64,000 bases of DNA from Reichenbachiella versicolor (GTDB lineage Bacteria; Bacteroidota; Bacteroidia; Cytophagales; Cyclobacteriaceae). The DNA is taken from assembly GCF_003171675.1 (NCBI RefSeq), contig NZ_QFZQ01000010.1, positions 62,001-126,000 of the forward strand, given 5' to 3'. The first letter of the stretch is position 1. Each line of letters opens with the position of its first letter. The translations under genes and the position numbers were made by a program. The notes below the pieces were generated by a model. It was not told the DNA's origin, did not search any database, and saw nothing but the letters and a program-made list of their open reading frames with translations. Below, in pieces: positions 22,623 through 32,927 of the stretch.

Positions 22623-25565
22623 TTATAGAGTTCTTTTAACTTCTCTTTGCTCATATCCCTCAATGACATCACCAACTTTGATATCGTTGAAGTTCTTAAT
22701 GCTGATACCACATTCGTATCCATTTTTTACTTCATTGACGTCATCTTTGAATCTCTTCAATTGCCCGATCTCACCTTCATACGATACGATACCATCTCTA
22801 ATCAATCTAATATTGTTAGCACGCTTCACATATCCATCAGTTACATAACATCCTGCTACAGTACCTACTTTAGATATCTTAAAGACTTCTCTTACTTCAA
22901 TATTACCTGTGATCACTTCTTCCATTGTAGGAGCAAGAAGTCCTTCCATGGCATCTTTTACTTCATTAATTGCATCATAGATGATAGAGTATAGCCTGAT
23001 TTCTATCTCATCTTTTTCAGCGATCGTTTTTGCTTGTCCTGAAGGTCTCACTTGGAAACCAATGATAATCGCATCAGAAGCAGAAGCTAATAACACATCA
23101 GATTCAGAGATTTGCCCCACACCTTTGTGAATAATGTTAACTTGAACCTCATCAGTAGAAAGTTTCAATAAAGAATCAGAAAGTGCTTCTACAGATCCAT
23201 CCACGTCACCTTTAACGATTACGTTAAGCTCTTTAAAGGATCCTATAGCCAAACGTCTACCAATTTCATCAAGCGTAATATGCTTCTTAGTTCTGATACT
23301 TTGTTCTCTCTCGATTTGCTCACGCTTGTTAGCAATTTCACGAGCTTCACGATCAGAATCCATCACGTTGAATTTATCTCCAGCCTGCGGTGCGCCGTCC
23401 AAACCAAGCATCTGTACTGGGGTGGAAGGCCCTGCCTCTTTTAGTTTCTTACCGGTATGGTCAAACATAGCTTTCACCTTACCAAAATAAGATCCTGCTA
23501 ATAATACATCACCAACCTTCAAAGTACCTGCTTGTACCATGATAGTAGTTACATAACCTCTACCTTTATCAAGCGTCGCCTCGATTACAGAACCAACAGC
23601 CTTTTTATCAGAATTAGCCTGAAGTTCTAGGACTTCAGCCTCTAATAACACTTTTTCTAATAGATCGTCAACCCCTTGACCAGTCTTGGCAGATATCTCT
23701 TGACACTGATACTTACCACCCCAATCTTCAACTAAAATATTATTGGCAGAAAGGGCCTCTCTAATTTTATCTGGATTAGCGTTTGGCTTATCTACTTTGT
23801 TAATAGCAATGATGATCGGCACACCAGCAACTTGAGCATGGTTAATAGCCTCTTTAGTCTGAGGCATCACATCATCATCTGCAGCCACTACGATAATTAC
23901 AATATCTGTAATTTTCGCACCTCTCGCTCTCATCGCAGTAAAGGCTTCGTGACCAGGTGTATCTAAGAAGGCCACTTTATGTCCAGACTTAGTCATAACA
24001 TCATAAGCACCAATGTGCTGTGTAATACCTCCTGCTTCACCCTCTGTTACCGAAGCATCTCGAATGTAATCCAATAAAGAAGTCTTACCGTGGTCAACAT
24101 GTCCCATGATGGTTACAATCGGAGCTCGTTCTTCTAACGAATCTTCAGAATCTTCCTCCTCCTGAATATCTAATTCCTCATCTTCAGTAGTGAAATCAAC
24201 TTTAAAACCGAATTCATCAGCGATTATAGTTATAGATTCTGCATCAAGCCTTTGGTTAATCGAAACGAACATTCCCAAAGACATACACATAGAGATAACT
24301 TCGTTAACAGAAACATCCATCAAACTTGCCAAGTCGTTAGCAGAAACGAACTCGGTCACCTTTAATGTTTTAGACTCTTTTTGTTCTTGCTCCATTTGCT
24401 CTGCCTGAGCATCTGCAGCTGCATTTCTTTTGTCTTTTCTGTATTTAGATCTATTTCCTCCAGTGTTTCCACCGCTTCCACCGCTTAGTTTAGCAAGTGT
24501 TGCTTTGATCTTATCCTGAATTTGTTTGTCAGTAAGCTCTTCTTTGACAACTTTCTTGTCTTGGAATCTACCTTTACCGCCTCGTTGTCCACCTCTTTGG
24601 TTTCCTCCGCCTCGGTTTTGGTTTCCTCCGCCTCGGTTTTGACCTCCACCTTGGTTATCACCAGATCTATTCGAACTAATTCTCTTACGTGGACGTTTCT
24701 TATCCTTATCTGAAGAAGCAACTGGTTTATTTTTATCTGACTTGCTAGGTGTTTTAGGTAATTCAATTTTACCCAAAACTTTAAGTCCTCTCAAAGAATC
24801 AGCTTTAGCTTCTATCGTCTTATTCTCTTCAGGTTTTGGTTCCTCCTTTTTAGGTTCCTCTTTCTTAGGTTCTTCAACCTTCGGAGCTGGGGCTACAGTT
24901 TTAACGACCTCAACCTCCTTTGCCGGTTCAGCAGGCTTCTCTACTACTGGAGGCTTTTCTTCCTTCTTCGTTTCAACTACTTCAGGCTTTATCTCTACCT
25001 TAGGTTGTTCCTCTTTAGGCTCTTCTTTCTTCTCCTCAACAGGCTTAGCTTTTGATTCAGGAGTAGGAGTAGCAGGTTTCTCTTCTTCCTTCTTAGGCTC
25101 AGCTTTCTTTTTCTTTGGCTCAAGATCTATTTTACCAACTACCTTGATACCTTGAAGCTTAGGAGCTTCCGCAGGTTCCTCAGTTTTGACAGGCTCTTCG
25201 GCAACAGGTTCTGAAGGCTTCTCTACAACTGGTTTTGGTACTTCAACGGGGGCAGATGGAGCAGTCTCAATTACTCGAATCTCTTCTTCCTTTTTTGGTT
25301 CTTCTTTAGGCTCTGGATCAGGTTCAGCCTTAATGACTACATTATCTCCCGATTTAGATCCTATGACTAACCCTGACGCTTCTTCCTTCTCATGAGCGGA
25401 ATCAGCATACTCCTTAGCCAACATATCAAATTGCTCTGATGTAATTTTTGTATTAGGGCTTCGCTCTATATCGAATCCCTTTTCTCCCAAAAACTCAATG
25501 ACGGTATCTATACCTACATTAAGCTTTCGAGCGGCTTGATTAAGCCTGATCATTGGTCCTGCCAT
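22623..25565 (-). CDS. infB: translation initiation factor IF-2, 980 aa
   Basis: IF-2 recruits initiator tRNA to the 30S subunit and is a GTPase. The N terminus has an IF2-N-like helix region ([24 protein letters not shown]). A long Lys/Glu/Pro-rich linker (about 60-290) and a Gly/Arg-rich stretch (about 300-340) follow. The G domain has [12 protein letters not shown] (G1), DTPGHEAF (G3) and NKVD (G4). Domains II, III and C2 complete the protein. It is longer than the E. coli form because of the linker. It is the last of the rimP-nusA-infB operon, 37 bp after nusA. Confidence 0.97.
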   Translation of the reverse strand: MAGPMIRLNQAARKLNVGIDTVIEFLGEKGFDIERSPNTKITSEQFDMLAKEYADSAHEKEEASGLVIGSKSGDNVVIKAEPDPEPKEEPKKEEEIRVIETAPSAPVEVPKPVVEKPSEPVAEEPVKTEEPAEAPKLQGIKVVGKIDLEPKKKKAEPKKEEEKPATPTPESKAKPVEEKKEEPKEEQPKVEIKPEVVETKKEEKPPVVEKPAEPAKEVEVVKTVAPAPKVEEPKKEEPKKEEPKPEENKTIEAKADSLRGLKVLGKIELPKTPSKSDKNKPVASSDKDKKRPRKRISSNRSGDNQGGGQNRGGGNQNRGGGNQRGGQRGGKGRFQDKKVVKEELTDKQIQDKIKATLAKLSGGSGGNTGGNRSKYRKDKRNAAADAQAEQMEQEQKESKTLKVTEFVSANDLASLMDVSVNEVISMCMSLGMFVSINQRLDAESITIIADEFGFKVDFTTEDEELDIQEEEDSEDSLEERAPIVTIMGHVDHGKTSLLDYIRDASVTEGEAGGITQHIGAYDVMTKSGHKVAFLDTPGHEAFTAMRARGAKITDIVIIVVAADDDVMPQTKEAINHAQVAGVPIIIAINKVDKPNANPDKIREALSANNILVEDWGGKYQCQEISAKTGQGVDDLLEKVLLEAEVLELQANSDKKAVGSVIEATLDKGRGYVTTIMVQAGTLKVGDVLLAGSYFGKVKAMFDHTGKKLKEAGPSTPVQMLGLDGAPQAGDKFNVMDSDREAREIANKREQIEREQSIRTKKHITLDEIGRRLAIGSFKELNVIVKGDVDGSVEALSDSLLKLSTDEVQVNIIHKGVGQISESDVLLASASDAIIIGFQVRPSGQAKTIAEKDEIEIRLYSIIYDAINEVKDAMEGLLAPTMEEVITGNIEVREVFKISKVGTVAGCYVTDGYVKRANNIRLIRDGIVSYEGEIGQLKRFKDDVNEVKNGYECGISIKNFNDIKVGDVIEGYEQREVKRTL

Positions 25566-25602
25566 ACTCTATGATTAATCCTGTTGTTTTTTATTAGCCT
25601 AA

Positions 25603-26844
25603 TTATTCAAATTCTTTCTTGAGTATACCAACTACATCGTCGATAGTTTCTTCTTCAAGATCTGTTCTTCTAAGAAGCTCCTCAACGGTCAAATTCAATA
25701 CACTCTTTGCGGTATCCAAGCCTATTCTTCTAAGTTCTTCAATGATCCATTCTTCGATCTCATCTGTAAACTCAGTCAATGCCACATCTTCATCCTCTAC
25801 TCCCTCTAGCTCTCTGAATACATCAATTTCCATATCCACTAGCTTACTAGCAAGTTTGATGTTCTGACCACCTTTACCAATGGCTAATGATACTTGATCA
25901 GGTTTGAGGTATACAGACACCCTTTTGCTTTCTTCTTCTATTTTCATGCTTGTAATTTTCGCAGGGCTAAGTGCTCTTGCGATATACAACTCCATGTTAT
26001 CGGTAAAATTAATTACGTCAATATTTTCGTTCTGAAGCTCTCGTACAATACTATGGATACGAGAACCTTTCATACCTACACATGCTCCTACAGGATCGAT
26101 CCTGTCATCGTAAGACTCTACTGCCACTTTAGCTCTTTCACCAGGCTCACGAACTACTTTTTTGATAGTTATTAGTCCATCATATACTTCAGGAACTTCA
26201 CTTTCGAATAGTCTTTCTAAAAATGTAGGAGAAGTTCTAGAAAGAATGATTCTTGGGTTTCCATTTATAATCTCAACCCTATCAACAATAGCTCTTACTG
26301 ATTCACCCTTTCTGAATCTATCCTTGTTAATCTGTTCTGACTTTGGCACTGTCAATTCATTACCCTCACCGTCTATAAGCAAAATTTCTCTACCCAGTAC
26401 TTGATATACTTCACCATTAATTATTTCTCCGACTAGATCCTTGTATTTTTGGAATAGAATGTCTTTTTCTAAATCCTTTACTTTCTGGATCAAAGTTTGA
26501 CGAGCAGTCATCACCATTCGTCTACCGAAGTCAATCAATTTTACCTCTTCTGCTACTTCTTCACCAATCTCGAAATCAGGTTCGATATTTCTAGCATCAG
26601 AAAGACTGATTTTGTCATGATCCCAGATATCCTCGGAATTGTCATCAACAATCTCTCTAAATCTCCATATTTCAAGGTCGCCTTTATCGACATTAATGAT
26701 AATATCAAAATTATCATCATATTCAAACTTGCGTCGAATCATGGTCTTGAATACATCTTCCAGTATTCTGATCATTGTCGGCCTGTCGACGTTCTTGCTT
26801 TTCGCAAATTCCGAAAAGGATTCTATTAATACCGAACTATCCAT
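25603..26844 (-). CDS. nusA: transcription elongation/termination factor NusA, 413 aa
   Basis: NusA binds RNA polymerase and controls pausing and termination. Visible parts are the N-terminal polymerase-binding domain (1-125), an S1 domain (near 135-200, GEIINGEVYQVLGREILL), and KH1/KH2 domains (GACVGMKGSRIHSIVREL and IGKGGQNIKLASKL). A short acidic C terminus (about 350-413) follows with a single helix-hairpin-helix-like region (GLDTAKSVLNLTVEELL), so the two acidic repeats of E. coli NusA are not present in full. It lies 4 bp after rimP. Confidence 0.96.
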   Translation of the reverse strand: MDSSVLIESFSEFAKSKNVDRPTMIRILEDVFKTMIRRKFEYDDNFDIIINVDKGDLEIWRFREIVDDNSEDIWDHDKISLSDARNIEPDFEIGEEVAEEVKLIDFGRRMVMTARQTLIQKVKDLEKDILFQKYKDLVGEIINGEVYQVLGREILLIDGEGNELTVPKSEQINKDRFRKGESVRAIVDRVEIINGNPRIILSRTSPTFLERLFESEVPEVYDGLITIKKVVREPGERAKVAVESYDDRIDPVGACVGMKGSRIHSIVRELQNENIDVINFTDNMELYIARALSPAKITSMKIEEESKRVSVYLKPDQVSLAIGKGGQNIKLASKLVDMEIDVFRELEGVEDEDVALTEFTDEIEEWIIEELRRIGLDTAKSVLNLTVEELLRRTDLEEETIDDVVGILKKEFE

Positions 26845-26848
26845 TTTT

Positions 26849-27319
26849 TTATTTAAATGAAACTACTACAACAGTTTTTAAAATTTCTTCAAAGCTGATT
26901 TGCATCTGCTCTGGTTGCTTCTTCTTTGTACCTGGAATTTCTATCAAGATGGATTTATCGTCCACTTTCAAGAGCTCACCAGTATATTCTTGCTGATCTT
27001 TAAAAGTAACTTTAATAGATTTCCCAATATTCTTATGATACTGTCTGACAAGCTTAAGTGGGTGATCAAGACCTGGAGAAGACACCTCATAAGTCATAGG
27101 TTCATCCAACTCTACTTCTTCGTCAATGCACCTTGATATCGCTCTACTGATTTCCACACATTTTTCGATAGGGAGACCATTGTCACCATCAAGTAAAACA
27201 ATCACTTTACCTCCTGATTGCTTTCCCTTCTTAATAACATCCACTAAAAATAAGTCTTCTTGATCACTAATAAGATCAAGAACATAGTCTTTGATTATTT
27301 GGTCTATACTCCCTTTCAC
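26849..27319 (-). CDS. rimP: ribosome maturation factor RimP, 156 aa
   Basis: RimP assists 30S subunit maturation. The N-terminal alpha/beta domain has VVLLDGDNGLPIEKCVEISRAI, and the SM-like C-terminal domain has YEVSSPGLDHPL and ELLKVDDKSILIEI. The start is GTG at 27319, placed by the conserved N-terminal helix. It begins the rimP-nusA-infB operon. A hairpin with a T-run lies just upstream of the start and downstream of a good promoter, so the operon may be attenuated. Confidence 0.94.
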   Translation of the reverse strand: MKGSIDQIIKDYVLDLISDQEDLFLVDVIKKGKQSGGKVIVLLDGDNGLPIEKCVEISRAISRCIDEEVELDEPMTYEVSSPGLDHPLKLVRQYHKNIGKSIKVTFKDQQEYTGELLKVDDKSILIEIPGTKKKQPEQMQISFEEILKTVVVVSFK

Positions 27320-27332
27320 AAATATTCTGCAT

Positions 27333-27357
27333 AAAAAGAGGGGACTAGTGTCCCCTC
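27333..27357 (-). promoter_or_regulatory. terminator-like hairpin in the rimP leader, candidate attenuator
   Basis: On the minus strand, GAGGGGAC-ACTA-GTCCCCTC (8-bp GC-rich stem) is followed by TTTTT. It ends 14 nt before the rimP GTG and lies 24 nt downstream of the -7 box at 27381-27388. A second small hairpin, CGAAAT/ATTTCG (27361-27377), comes first in the leader. Confidence 0.6.
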
Positions 27358-27380
27358 ATCCCGAAATCGTTATTTCGATG

Positions 27381-27411
27381 CAAAAGTAGCCTAAATATTG
27401 ACGAAAACAAA
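27381..27411 (-). promoter_or_regulatory. rimP-nusA-infB promoter
   Basis: On the minus strand, TTTG (27411-27408), a 19-nt spacer and TACTTTTG (27388-27381) match the Bacteroidota -33/-7 promoter consensus exactly at the informative positions. Confidence 0.65.
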
Positions 27412-27539
27412 TGATTAAGCTTTGTTAAAAGCTTGAACCAAGCTCATTTTGACGATCTTATAGTTTATATTATAATATTTTGATAAGGTTTCTATATTAA
27501 GGCTTACTAATCGTTACCGATTTTCACAAATGAAAAACA

Positions 27540-28997
27540 TCAACTCATTGTTCCTTTTTGAACTTCAGTATCAATGATACGCTTCTTAATAAGTTCTTCG
27601 ATTTTAGATCTGTCAAACCCTCCTTCTTGATCCAACAATATATTGATTCTTCTCACAATTGAGTCAAGTTCATCAGCAGAGTTCTTCATTGCACTAATCA
27701 TATCATGTTCTTCAGCAGAAGAACTGGCTTCTAGTAGCTGACATAGGCCTAAAATTCTAGAAAGTGGTGCTCTCAACAAATGCGAATTCACAAAAGCGTA
27801 TTCTGTCAATTGCTCATTCTTATCTTTTAATCCCCTAGTACGTTCAGCTACTTTAATTTCAAGCATTTCATTTAACCTCCTCAGATCTTCGTTGAGCTTG
27901 AGGTTATCTAGATGTTGAACTTCCAATTTTTCATTAGCTGACTTGAGCTTGTCTGCAATGGCTCCTTTAGTAATATATGCCCTATAGGCAAAAATTAGAG
28001 ATATCAGAACTACCATTACTAAACCCGCGGTTAGATAAATAGCTCTTCTCTGAGCATCAATTAGAGTATTTTTAGAGTTTAGAGTTAATAATTGTTCATT
28101 GAGTAGTCTCTGCTGCGCATAACTAGCTCTTTCAAGACTATCAAGCTCAGAAGTTCTGGCAGATATCAGCTGTTCTTGGGTTTTCAACTGACTCTCTAAG
28201 ACTCCAAATATTTTCAGCTTCTTTTCAAACTCTTGTTGCTGCAACTCAATTTTCTCTTCTTTAGACTCAATCTCAAAAAGAAGCTCATCCAGTTCTATCC
28301 CTTTTTTTCCAATATCGGAATTAAGCTCCTCAGAATAATTTTTTAAATCTATAATATCCTTTTCTCTCGCAACAAGTTCTTTCGTGGCTTTAATAAGTAA
28401 TTGACTTTGATATTCAACAGCTTTCTGTTCCTCTTTTAACTCTGCCTTCATATCTCTATATAACTGACGTACATCCACTTCAGTCCCTCTTAACAACAAA
28501 AGCTCAGGATCAACCTCTAATCCCTCAAGTAAAATATTGGCCTTGTTTATTTGATAGCTAAGTGCCTTTCTTTCTTCGTCATAGACAATATTAAGCATGA
28601 TATTTTTTAGGTCCGGGCTCTCTTCTGAAACTAATAAGATTTTCTTATTTTCGATAATACCAGCTTCATTGAATAAATCCACCGAAGTACTTTTATCTAA
28701 TACCAAAACCTGTAGATCATCGATATTACTGAGGGATTTAACTTTAACGGCAACGACGGGTTTCTGCTGTATTTTAAGATTTTTTAAACTTGAAAATTCT
28801 TGAAAAGTCTCTTGATTCTTTCCATAAAAACCAATTTTAACTTCTTTATGCACTTTATCTTCAGGCCAGATAATATGCTTTGAAAGTTGGTAAATCAATA
28901 CGGCCTTAACTCCCTGATAGTCTGCACTAGCAAAAGTTAATCGGCTATTAAAACCTATTAGGGCAAAAACAAGAAGTAAAAACTTACTACGTATCAA
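27540..28997 (-). CDS. YfiR-domain protein with coiled coil and kinase-less DHp-like domain, 485 aa
   Basis: A signal peptide (1-24) precedes a YfiR/DUF4154-type periplasmic domain (25-170; KAVLIYQLSKHIIWPED is the family start). A long coiled coil (180-320), one membrane helix (321-338), a second coiled coil (345-400) and a histidine-kinase dimerisation-like region with YAFVNSHLLRAPLSRILG (H406) follow. The protein then ends: no N, G1 or G2 box of the ATP-binding domain exists. It may be a phospho-transfer or scaffold protein, or may act with another kinase. No cognate regulator is adjacent. The gene lies upstream of rimP. Confidence 0.78.
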   Translation of the reverse strand: MIRSKFLLLVFALIGFNSRLTFASADYQGVKAVLIYQLSKHIIWPEDKVHKEVKIGFYGKNQETFQEFSSLKNLKIQQKPVVAVKVKSLSNIDDLQVLVLDKSTSVDLFNEAGIIENKKILLVSEESPDLKNIMLNIVYDEERKALSYQINKANILLEGLEVDPELLLLRGTEVDVRQLYRDMKAELKEEQKAVEYQSQLLIKATKELVAREKDIIDLKNYSEELNSDIGKKGIELDELLFEIESKEEKIELQQQEFEKKLKIFGVLESQLKTQEQLISARTSELDSLERASYAQQRLLNEQLLTLNSKNTLIDAQRRAIYLTAGLVMVVLISLIFAYRAYITKGAIADKLKSANEKLEVQHLDNLKLNEDLRRLNEMLEIKVAERTRGLKDKNEQLTEYAFVNSHLLRAPLSRILGLCQLLEASSSAEEHDMISAMKNSADELDSIVRRINILLDQEGGFDRSKIEELIKKRIIDTEVQKGTMS

Positions 28998-29171
28998 AGG
29001 AATTTTTCTAAATCTGACTTAGTTAGATTAAAAAAGGTATTACGGTAAATATAGTCATTGACTTGATGTAGAAAATAATACTGTGTGTTTTTTCCTAACA
29101 TCCAGTTTTAAAATGACTTCCATTAAATGAATGATTATGTTGATATTCGCCTGTTAGTTACTTTAATAATG

Positions 29172-30515
29172 ATGAACTGGAATCAATTACTTTCTCCCTT
29201 AAGGTTTGGTGAAAGCAGCAATAAATCGACATTTGGTGGTACTCGAAGTGCTTTTGAGGCAGACTATGATAGAATTATTTTTAGCCGTCCATTCAGAAAC
29301 CTTCAAGATAAAACACAAGTATTTCCCCTTCCTGATCAAGATTTTGTTCATACAAGACTAACACATAGTCTTGAAGTATCTAGCGTAGGCAGGTCTTTAG
29401 GCAAGATTGTTGGAGATGAAATATTGAGTAAACACAAAGATCTAAAAAATATTAGTTCCCAAGATTTAGGATCAATAGTAGGCGCAGCCGCTTTAGCTCA
29501 TGATGTAGGCAACCCTCCTTTCGGCCACTCCGGTGAAACTGCGATTTCCGATTATTTTAAATTCAATCCTAGCGGAAAAAAAATCAAGGATTTAGTTTCC
29601 AAAAATGAATGGTCTGACTTAACAAATTTTGAGGGTAATGCTCAAGGATTTCGACTCTTAACAAGAAATCATCGTCAAGGTTTAAAGCTTACTTTACCAA
29701 CACTAGCAGCATTTTCAAAATACCCTTGTCCTTCAAACTTTCGAGAGAGGATCGAGGGTAAGAAGAGCCAAAAGAAATATGGTTTTTTCGATTCTGATGA
29801 AAAATCGTTTGGCTTGATAGCTAAAGAATTAGGATTAGTTCCATTTGGAACTCATTCAAATGTTTGGTGCCGCCACCCATTAACTTTCTTAGTGGAAGCG
29901 GCTGATGACATCTGTTATAACATTATTGACCTTGAGGATGGTTTTGGATTAGGACTTGTAAATTTTGATGAAGTAAGAACATTTCTAGCCAAAATCCTGA
30001 AAGACCAATATATGCCTGATAAATTGGCAGAAATCCCGAGTGATCAAGAAAAAATAGGAGTACTTCGAGCTGTTGCTATTAATTGCCTAATCCAAGAATG
30101 TGCAAACGTATTTATGGAAAATGAAGAGAAAATTCTTGCCGGAGAATTTGATTATGCGTTGACAGACATGATAGCCTCAAAAGATATCATGGAAGAAATT
30201 GGCAATTTCTCAATTAAAAGGCTTTACCAAAGTCATCTGGTACTAGAAAAAGAAGCTAGTGGTTTTGAAGTAATTGATGGATTATTACAGTCTTTCATAG
30301 AAGCAGTGTACAACAAGTTTTATGAAAACGATAAATATTCTGGAAGAAGCAAGAGTTTATATAGGTTACTACCAACTGATACACAATATCGGTTGGAAAA
30401 TGAATGCCAATCAGCCTATGACCATATGTTGGTGGTTACAGATTATATCTCTGGAATGACTGACAGCTCAGCTTTAAAGACTTATAGAACTATAAAAGGA
30501 ATTGATCTTGGATGA
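29172..30515 (+). CDS. dgt: deoxyguanosinetriphosphate triphosphohydrolase (dGTPase)
   Basis: An HD-domain enzyme that converts dGTP to deoxyguanosine and triphosphate. The start MNWNQLLSPLRFGE is chosen by family N termini; an upstream in-frame start at 29127 adds a poor leader. Motifs: FSRPFRNLQDKTQVFPL, THSLEVSSVGRSL (first His), AALAHDVGNPPFGHSGE (HD pair and second His) and EAADDICYNIIDLEDG (Asp). Length of about 447 residues is normal for the Bacteroidota type. The following lipoprotein gene starts 1 bp after the stop. Confidence 0.92.
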   Translation: MNWNQLLSPLRFGESSNKSTFGGTRSAFEADYDRIIFSRPFRNLQDKTQVFPLPDQDFVHTRLTHSLEVSSVGRSLGKIVGDEILSKHKDLKNISSQDLGSIVGAAALAHDVGNPPFGHSGETAISDYFKFNPSGKKIKDLVSKNEWSDLTNFEGNAQGFRLLTRNHRQGLKLTLPTLAAFSKYPCPSNFRERIEGKKSQKKYGFFDSDEKSFGLIAKELGLVPFGTHSNVWCRHPLTFLVEAADDICYNIIDLEDGFGLGLVNFDEVRTFLAKILKDQYMPDKLAEIPSDQEKIGVLRAVAINCLIQECANVFMENEEKILAGEFDYALTDMIASKDIMEEIGNFSIKRLYQSHLVLEKEASGFEVIDGLLQSFIEAVYNKFYENDKYSGRSKSLYRLLPTDTQYRLENECQSAYDHMLVVTDYISGMTDSSALKTYRTIKGIDLG

Positions 30516-30516
30516 G

Positions 30517-31023
30517 ATGAAAAAAATATTATTGCCGGCTGTGTTAATCACAGCGACATTGCTTCTATCTTGTGAGAGAAAGGATACTTTCCGACTAAGT
30601 GGAGATTTAAGCTACCCTTGGCTTCGTTTGAGTAGTTTTTATGGTCAGGCCGACAGTGTCTATCAATTCTACAAATCCCGACGTGCAGAAATGACTACTC
30701 AGCAGCTAATAGATGAAGACAGTGCTGGAAACAGTTATCTCTTGATGCTAGAAAAATACGACCTTTTGAAAAGCCCATATATTTTTGTTCAAAATGAAAA
30801 AGGGGGGCTTGTCACGGTATTTCTTACAAGGAATATGTATCAACAGTTTAAAAAATTTGACTATCAAACGTTAATTGAAAACAATCGAAAAGTAAGCGTT
30901 AAGTTTTCAGTTTCAAAATTATCTGAGGGAGTTTATTTCTGCGAGGAGATTCACCAAGTGAATCTAGTAGAAGGGAAAACGTTACCTGAGGAAGGTAGAT
31001 TTAGGATAGAAAATTATCTATAA
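30517..31023 (+). CDS. hypothetical lipoprotein, 168 aa
   Basis: The protein starts MKKILLPAVLITATLLLSC, a lipoprotein signal peptide with lipobox LLSC, so it is probably anchored to a membrane facing the periplasm. The mature part has no motif I recognise. The start at 30517 is preferred over one 15 bp upstream because it places the signal peptide at the N terminus and leaves a 1-bp gap after dgt. The next gene begins 14 bp downstream, so dgt, this gene and the next may be cotranscribed. Confidence 0.75.
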   Translation: MKKILLPAVLITATLLLSCERKDTFRLSGDLSYPWLRLSSFYGQADSVYQFYKSRRAEMTTQQLIDEDSAGNSYLLMLEKYDLLKSPYIFVQNEKGGLVTVFLTRNMYQQFKKFDYQTLIENNRKVSVKFSVSKLSEGVYFCEEIHQVNLVEGKTLPEEGRFRIENYL

Positions 31024-31037
31024 AAATTAAGCAAATC

Positions 31038-31895
31038 ATGAATTTGAATTGGCAATTACTAACACCAGAAGCGTTAGAAGACATATCTGAAGCACGCGAA
31101 CAATGTCACCAAGCAATTCAAAATGTAGCAGCAGTAGGTAGAAGTTTCTTAGACCATAAAGAAGATGACAGTCAAGCTAATCTAGAATGGGATATAAATC
31201 TTCAAAGATTGGTAGGTCGATGGGTTGAAACTGAAAAGCTTACATTCCGATCTTCATTTAGTATAAATGATTTCAAAGTTTATCTTGTAAGCCATAACTT
31301 AGAAACTTTGGCAAGTTTAGCCCTTCATAATGTCAAACAAACAGACGTAATGATCTGGCTGGAACATAACTTAAAAGAACTTGGTCTTGACTTTTCGAAA
31401 ATTAATTTAGAATTACCCTACAAGATACCTGAATACTCACCTTCTAAGGGAAAACCTTTTCAGGTTACTAATCAAAAAGCATTTCATGAGCTTGCGCTTA
31501 TATATCACAACGCTAACCTCATTCTAAAAGATATAATCGCGGATTATCCCGAAAGCTCAAAAATTAGAGTTTGGCCTCACCATTTTGATCAAGCAGGTTC
31601 AATTATCAAACTCAACACCGGTGATACCTCGACCTCAAAAAGTATATCTATCGGTATGTCACCAGGAGACAAGTATTACAACGAACCTTATTTCTATGTT
31701 ACTTCATGGCCATATATCACTGAAGCTCCTATAAAGATAAATGAAACCTCAGCGCAGTGGCATGAAGATGATTGGGCTGGTTTAATATTAACGTTATCTC
31801 ATATTACCAAATTCGATTTGATACAAGATCAAAGAGGTGTAGTACAAAGATTTTTCAAAGAAAGCCTCCTATTTTTTGAGGAGCACCTTCATTAA
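31038..31895 (+). CDS. uncharacterised conserved-looking protein, 285 aa
   Basis: No named family recognised with confidence. It has a helical N-terminal half (1-110) and a beta-rich C-terminal half with WPHHFDQAGSI (near 182-192), a GMSPGDKYYNEPYFYVTSWPY segment and an aromatic tail, reminiscent of DUF5996-type proteins. The repeated His/Asp could bind a metal. No signal peptide or membrane segment. It sits in a plausible operon with dgt and the lipoprotein gene, and the glycosyltransferase gene follows 10 bp later. Confidence 0.65.
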   Translation: MNLNWQLLTPEALEDISEAREQCHQAIQNVAAVGRSFLDHKEDDSQANLEWDINLQRLVGRWVETEKLTFRSSFSINDFKVYLVSHNLETLASLALHNVKQTDVMIWLEHNLKELGLDFSKINLELPYKIPEYSPSKGKPFQVTNQKAFHELALIYHNANLILKDIIADYPESSKIRVWPHHFDQAGSIIKLNTGDTSTSKSISIGMSPGDKYYNEPYFYVTSWPYITEAPIKINETSAQWHEDDWAGLILTLSHITKFDLIQDQRGVVQRFFKESLLFFEEHLH

Positions 31896-31905
31896 CTGAT
31901 GATAA

Positions 31906-32895
31906 ATGAAATTTTCTATAATTATTCCAGTATATAATCGGCCAAATGAACTCCGTGAACTTCTGGACAGTTTAGAGCAACAAACATCTAAAAACTTCGA
32001 AATTGTGATTGTTGAAGATGGTTCTGATAAGAAATCTGATTTTTTGATTGAAAATTATCCTAATCTCAATATCTATTATTTCTTCAAACAAAATTCTGGA
32101 CCTGCAGCAAGTAGAAATTTCGGAATGAAACATTCTAATGGGGATTTCTTTATCTTTTTTGATTCAGACTGTATTGTTCCCCCAGACTACATTTCAACTT
32201 TACAATCTGCTATCAATCAACAGCAAGTAGATGCTTTTGGAGGAGCTGACATGGCTCATAAGGACTTTAATGATTTACAAAAAGCCATTAGCTATTCTAT
32301 GACCTCATTTTTCACAACTGGGGGTATTAGAGGTGGTAGTGAAAAGATAGAGAAGTTTCATCCACGTAGTTTCAATATGGGTTATTCTCGAAAAGTCTTT
32401 GAAGCTACACAAGGCTTTGGGGATATGAGATTTGGGGAAGATATTGACATGAGTATACGAATCAATAAAAATGGATTCAAAACCTTTTTAATAAAGGAGA
32501 CATCTGTCTATCATAAACGTAGAACTAACCTGAGACAATTTTATAAGCAAGTTTATAATTCAGGCATAGCCAGAATCAATCTTTACAAAAGACATCCTGA
32601 ATCTCTGAAACTAGTACACCTTGCCCCTTCCCTTTTTACTTTAGGATTGACTTTGATTTTCATTGTTTCAGTATCAATCGATAAATCGTTTCTATGGTTA
32701 CCCACCATTTACTTCTTCTTGATATTCATTGATTCTAGCATCAAAAACAAAAGTCTAAAAATCGGTTTGTTATCAATAATTACCAGTACTGTACAACTAT
32801 CTAGTTACGGATTAGGATTTTTACAAGGGGTTTGGAGAAGACTTGTTTTGAAGAAAGATGAGTTCGCAGCCTTTCAATCAAACTTCTATGAATAG
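31906..32895 (+). CDS. family 2 glycosyltransferase with C-terminal membrane segments, 329 aa
   Basis: A GT-A fold glycosyltransferase. The N terminus has FSIIIPVYNRPNELRELLDSL and VEDGSD, the metal/nucleotide site is FFDSDC (DxD-type), and RFGEDIDMSIRI is the acceptor-side ED motif. Residues about 240-320 contain two or three hydrophobic segments, so the enzyme is membrane-anchored and probably works on a lipid-linked or cell-surface glycan. The sugar donor and product cannot be read. It follows the preceding gene by 10 bp. Confidence 0.86.
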   Translation: MKFSIIIPVYNRPNELRELLDSLEQQTSKNFEIVIVEDGSDKKSDFLIENYPNLNIYYFFKQNSGPAASRNFGMKHSNGDFFIFFDSDCIVPPDYISTLQSAINQQQVDAFGGADMAHKDFNDLQKAISYSMTSFFTTGGIRGGSEKIEKFHPRSFNMGYSRKVFEATQGFGDMRFGEDIDMSIRINKNGFKTFLIKETSVYHKRRTNLRQFYKQVYNSGIARINLYKRHPESLKLVHLAPSLFTLGLTLIFIVSVSIDKSFLWLPTIYFFLIFIDSSIKNKSLKIGLLSIITSTVQLSSYGLGFLQGVWRRLVLKKDEFAAFQSNFYE

Positions 32896-32927
32896 ATAAA
32901 AAGGGAATATTAGAAGTATCAAGAGTC

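Noticed and set aside
24530-24670. CRISPR-like or tandem DNA repeat within infB
   Set aside because: The repeats encode the Gly/Arg/Asn-rich linker of IF-2 and have no spacers.
24742-25395. Plus-strand reading frames opposite the infB linker
   Set aside because: Low-complexity Ser/Gly products that mirror the Lys/Glu/Pro-rich IF-2 linker; antisense shadows.
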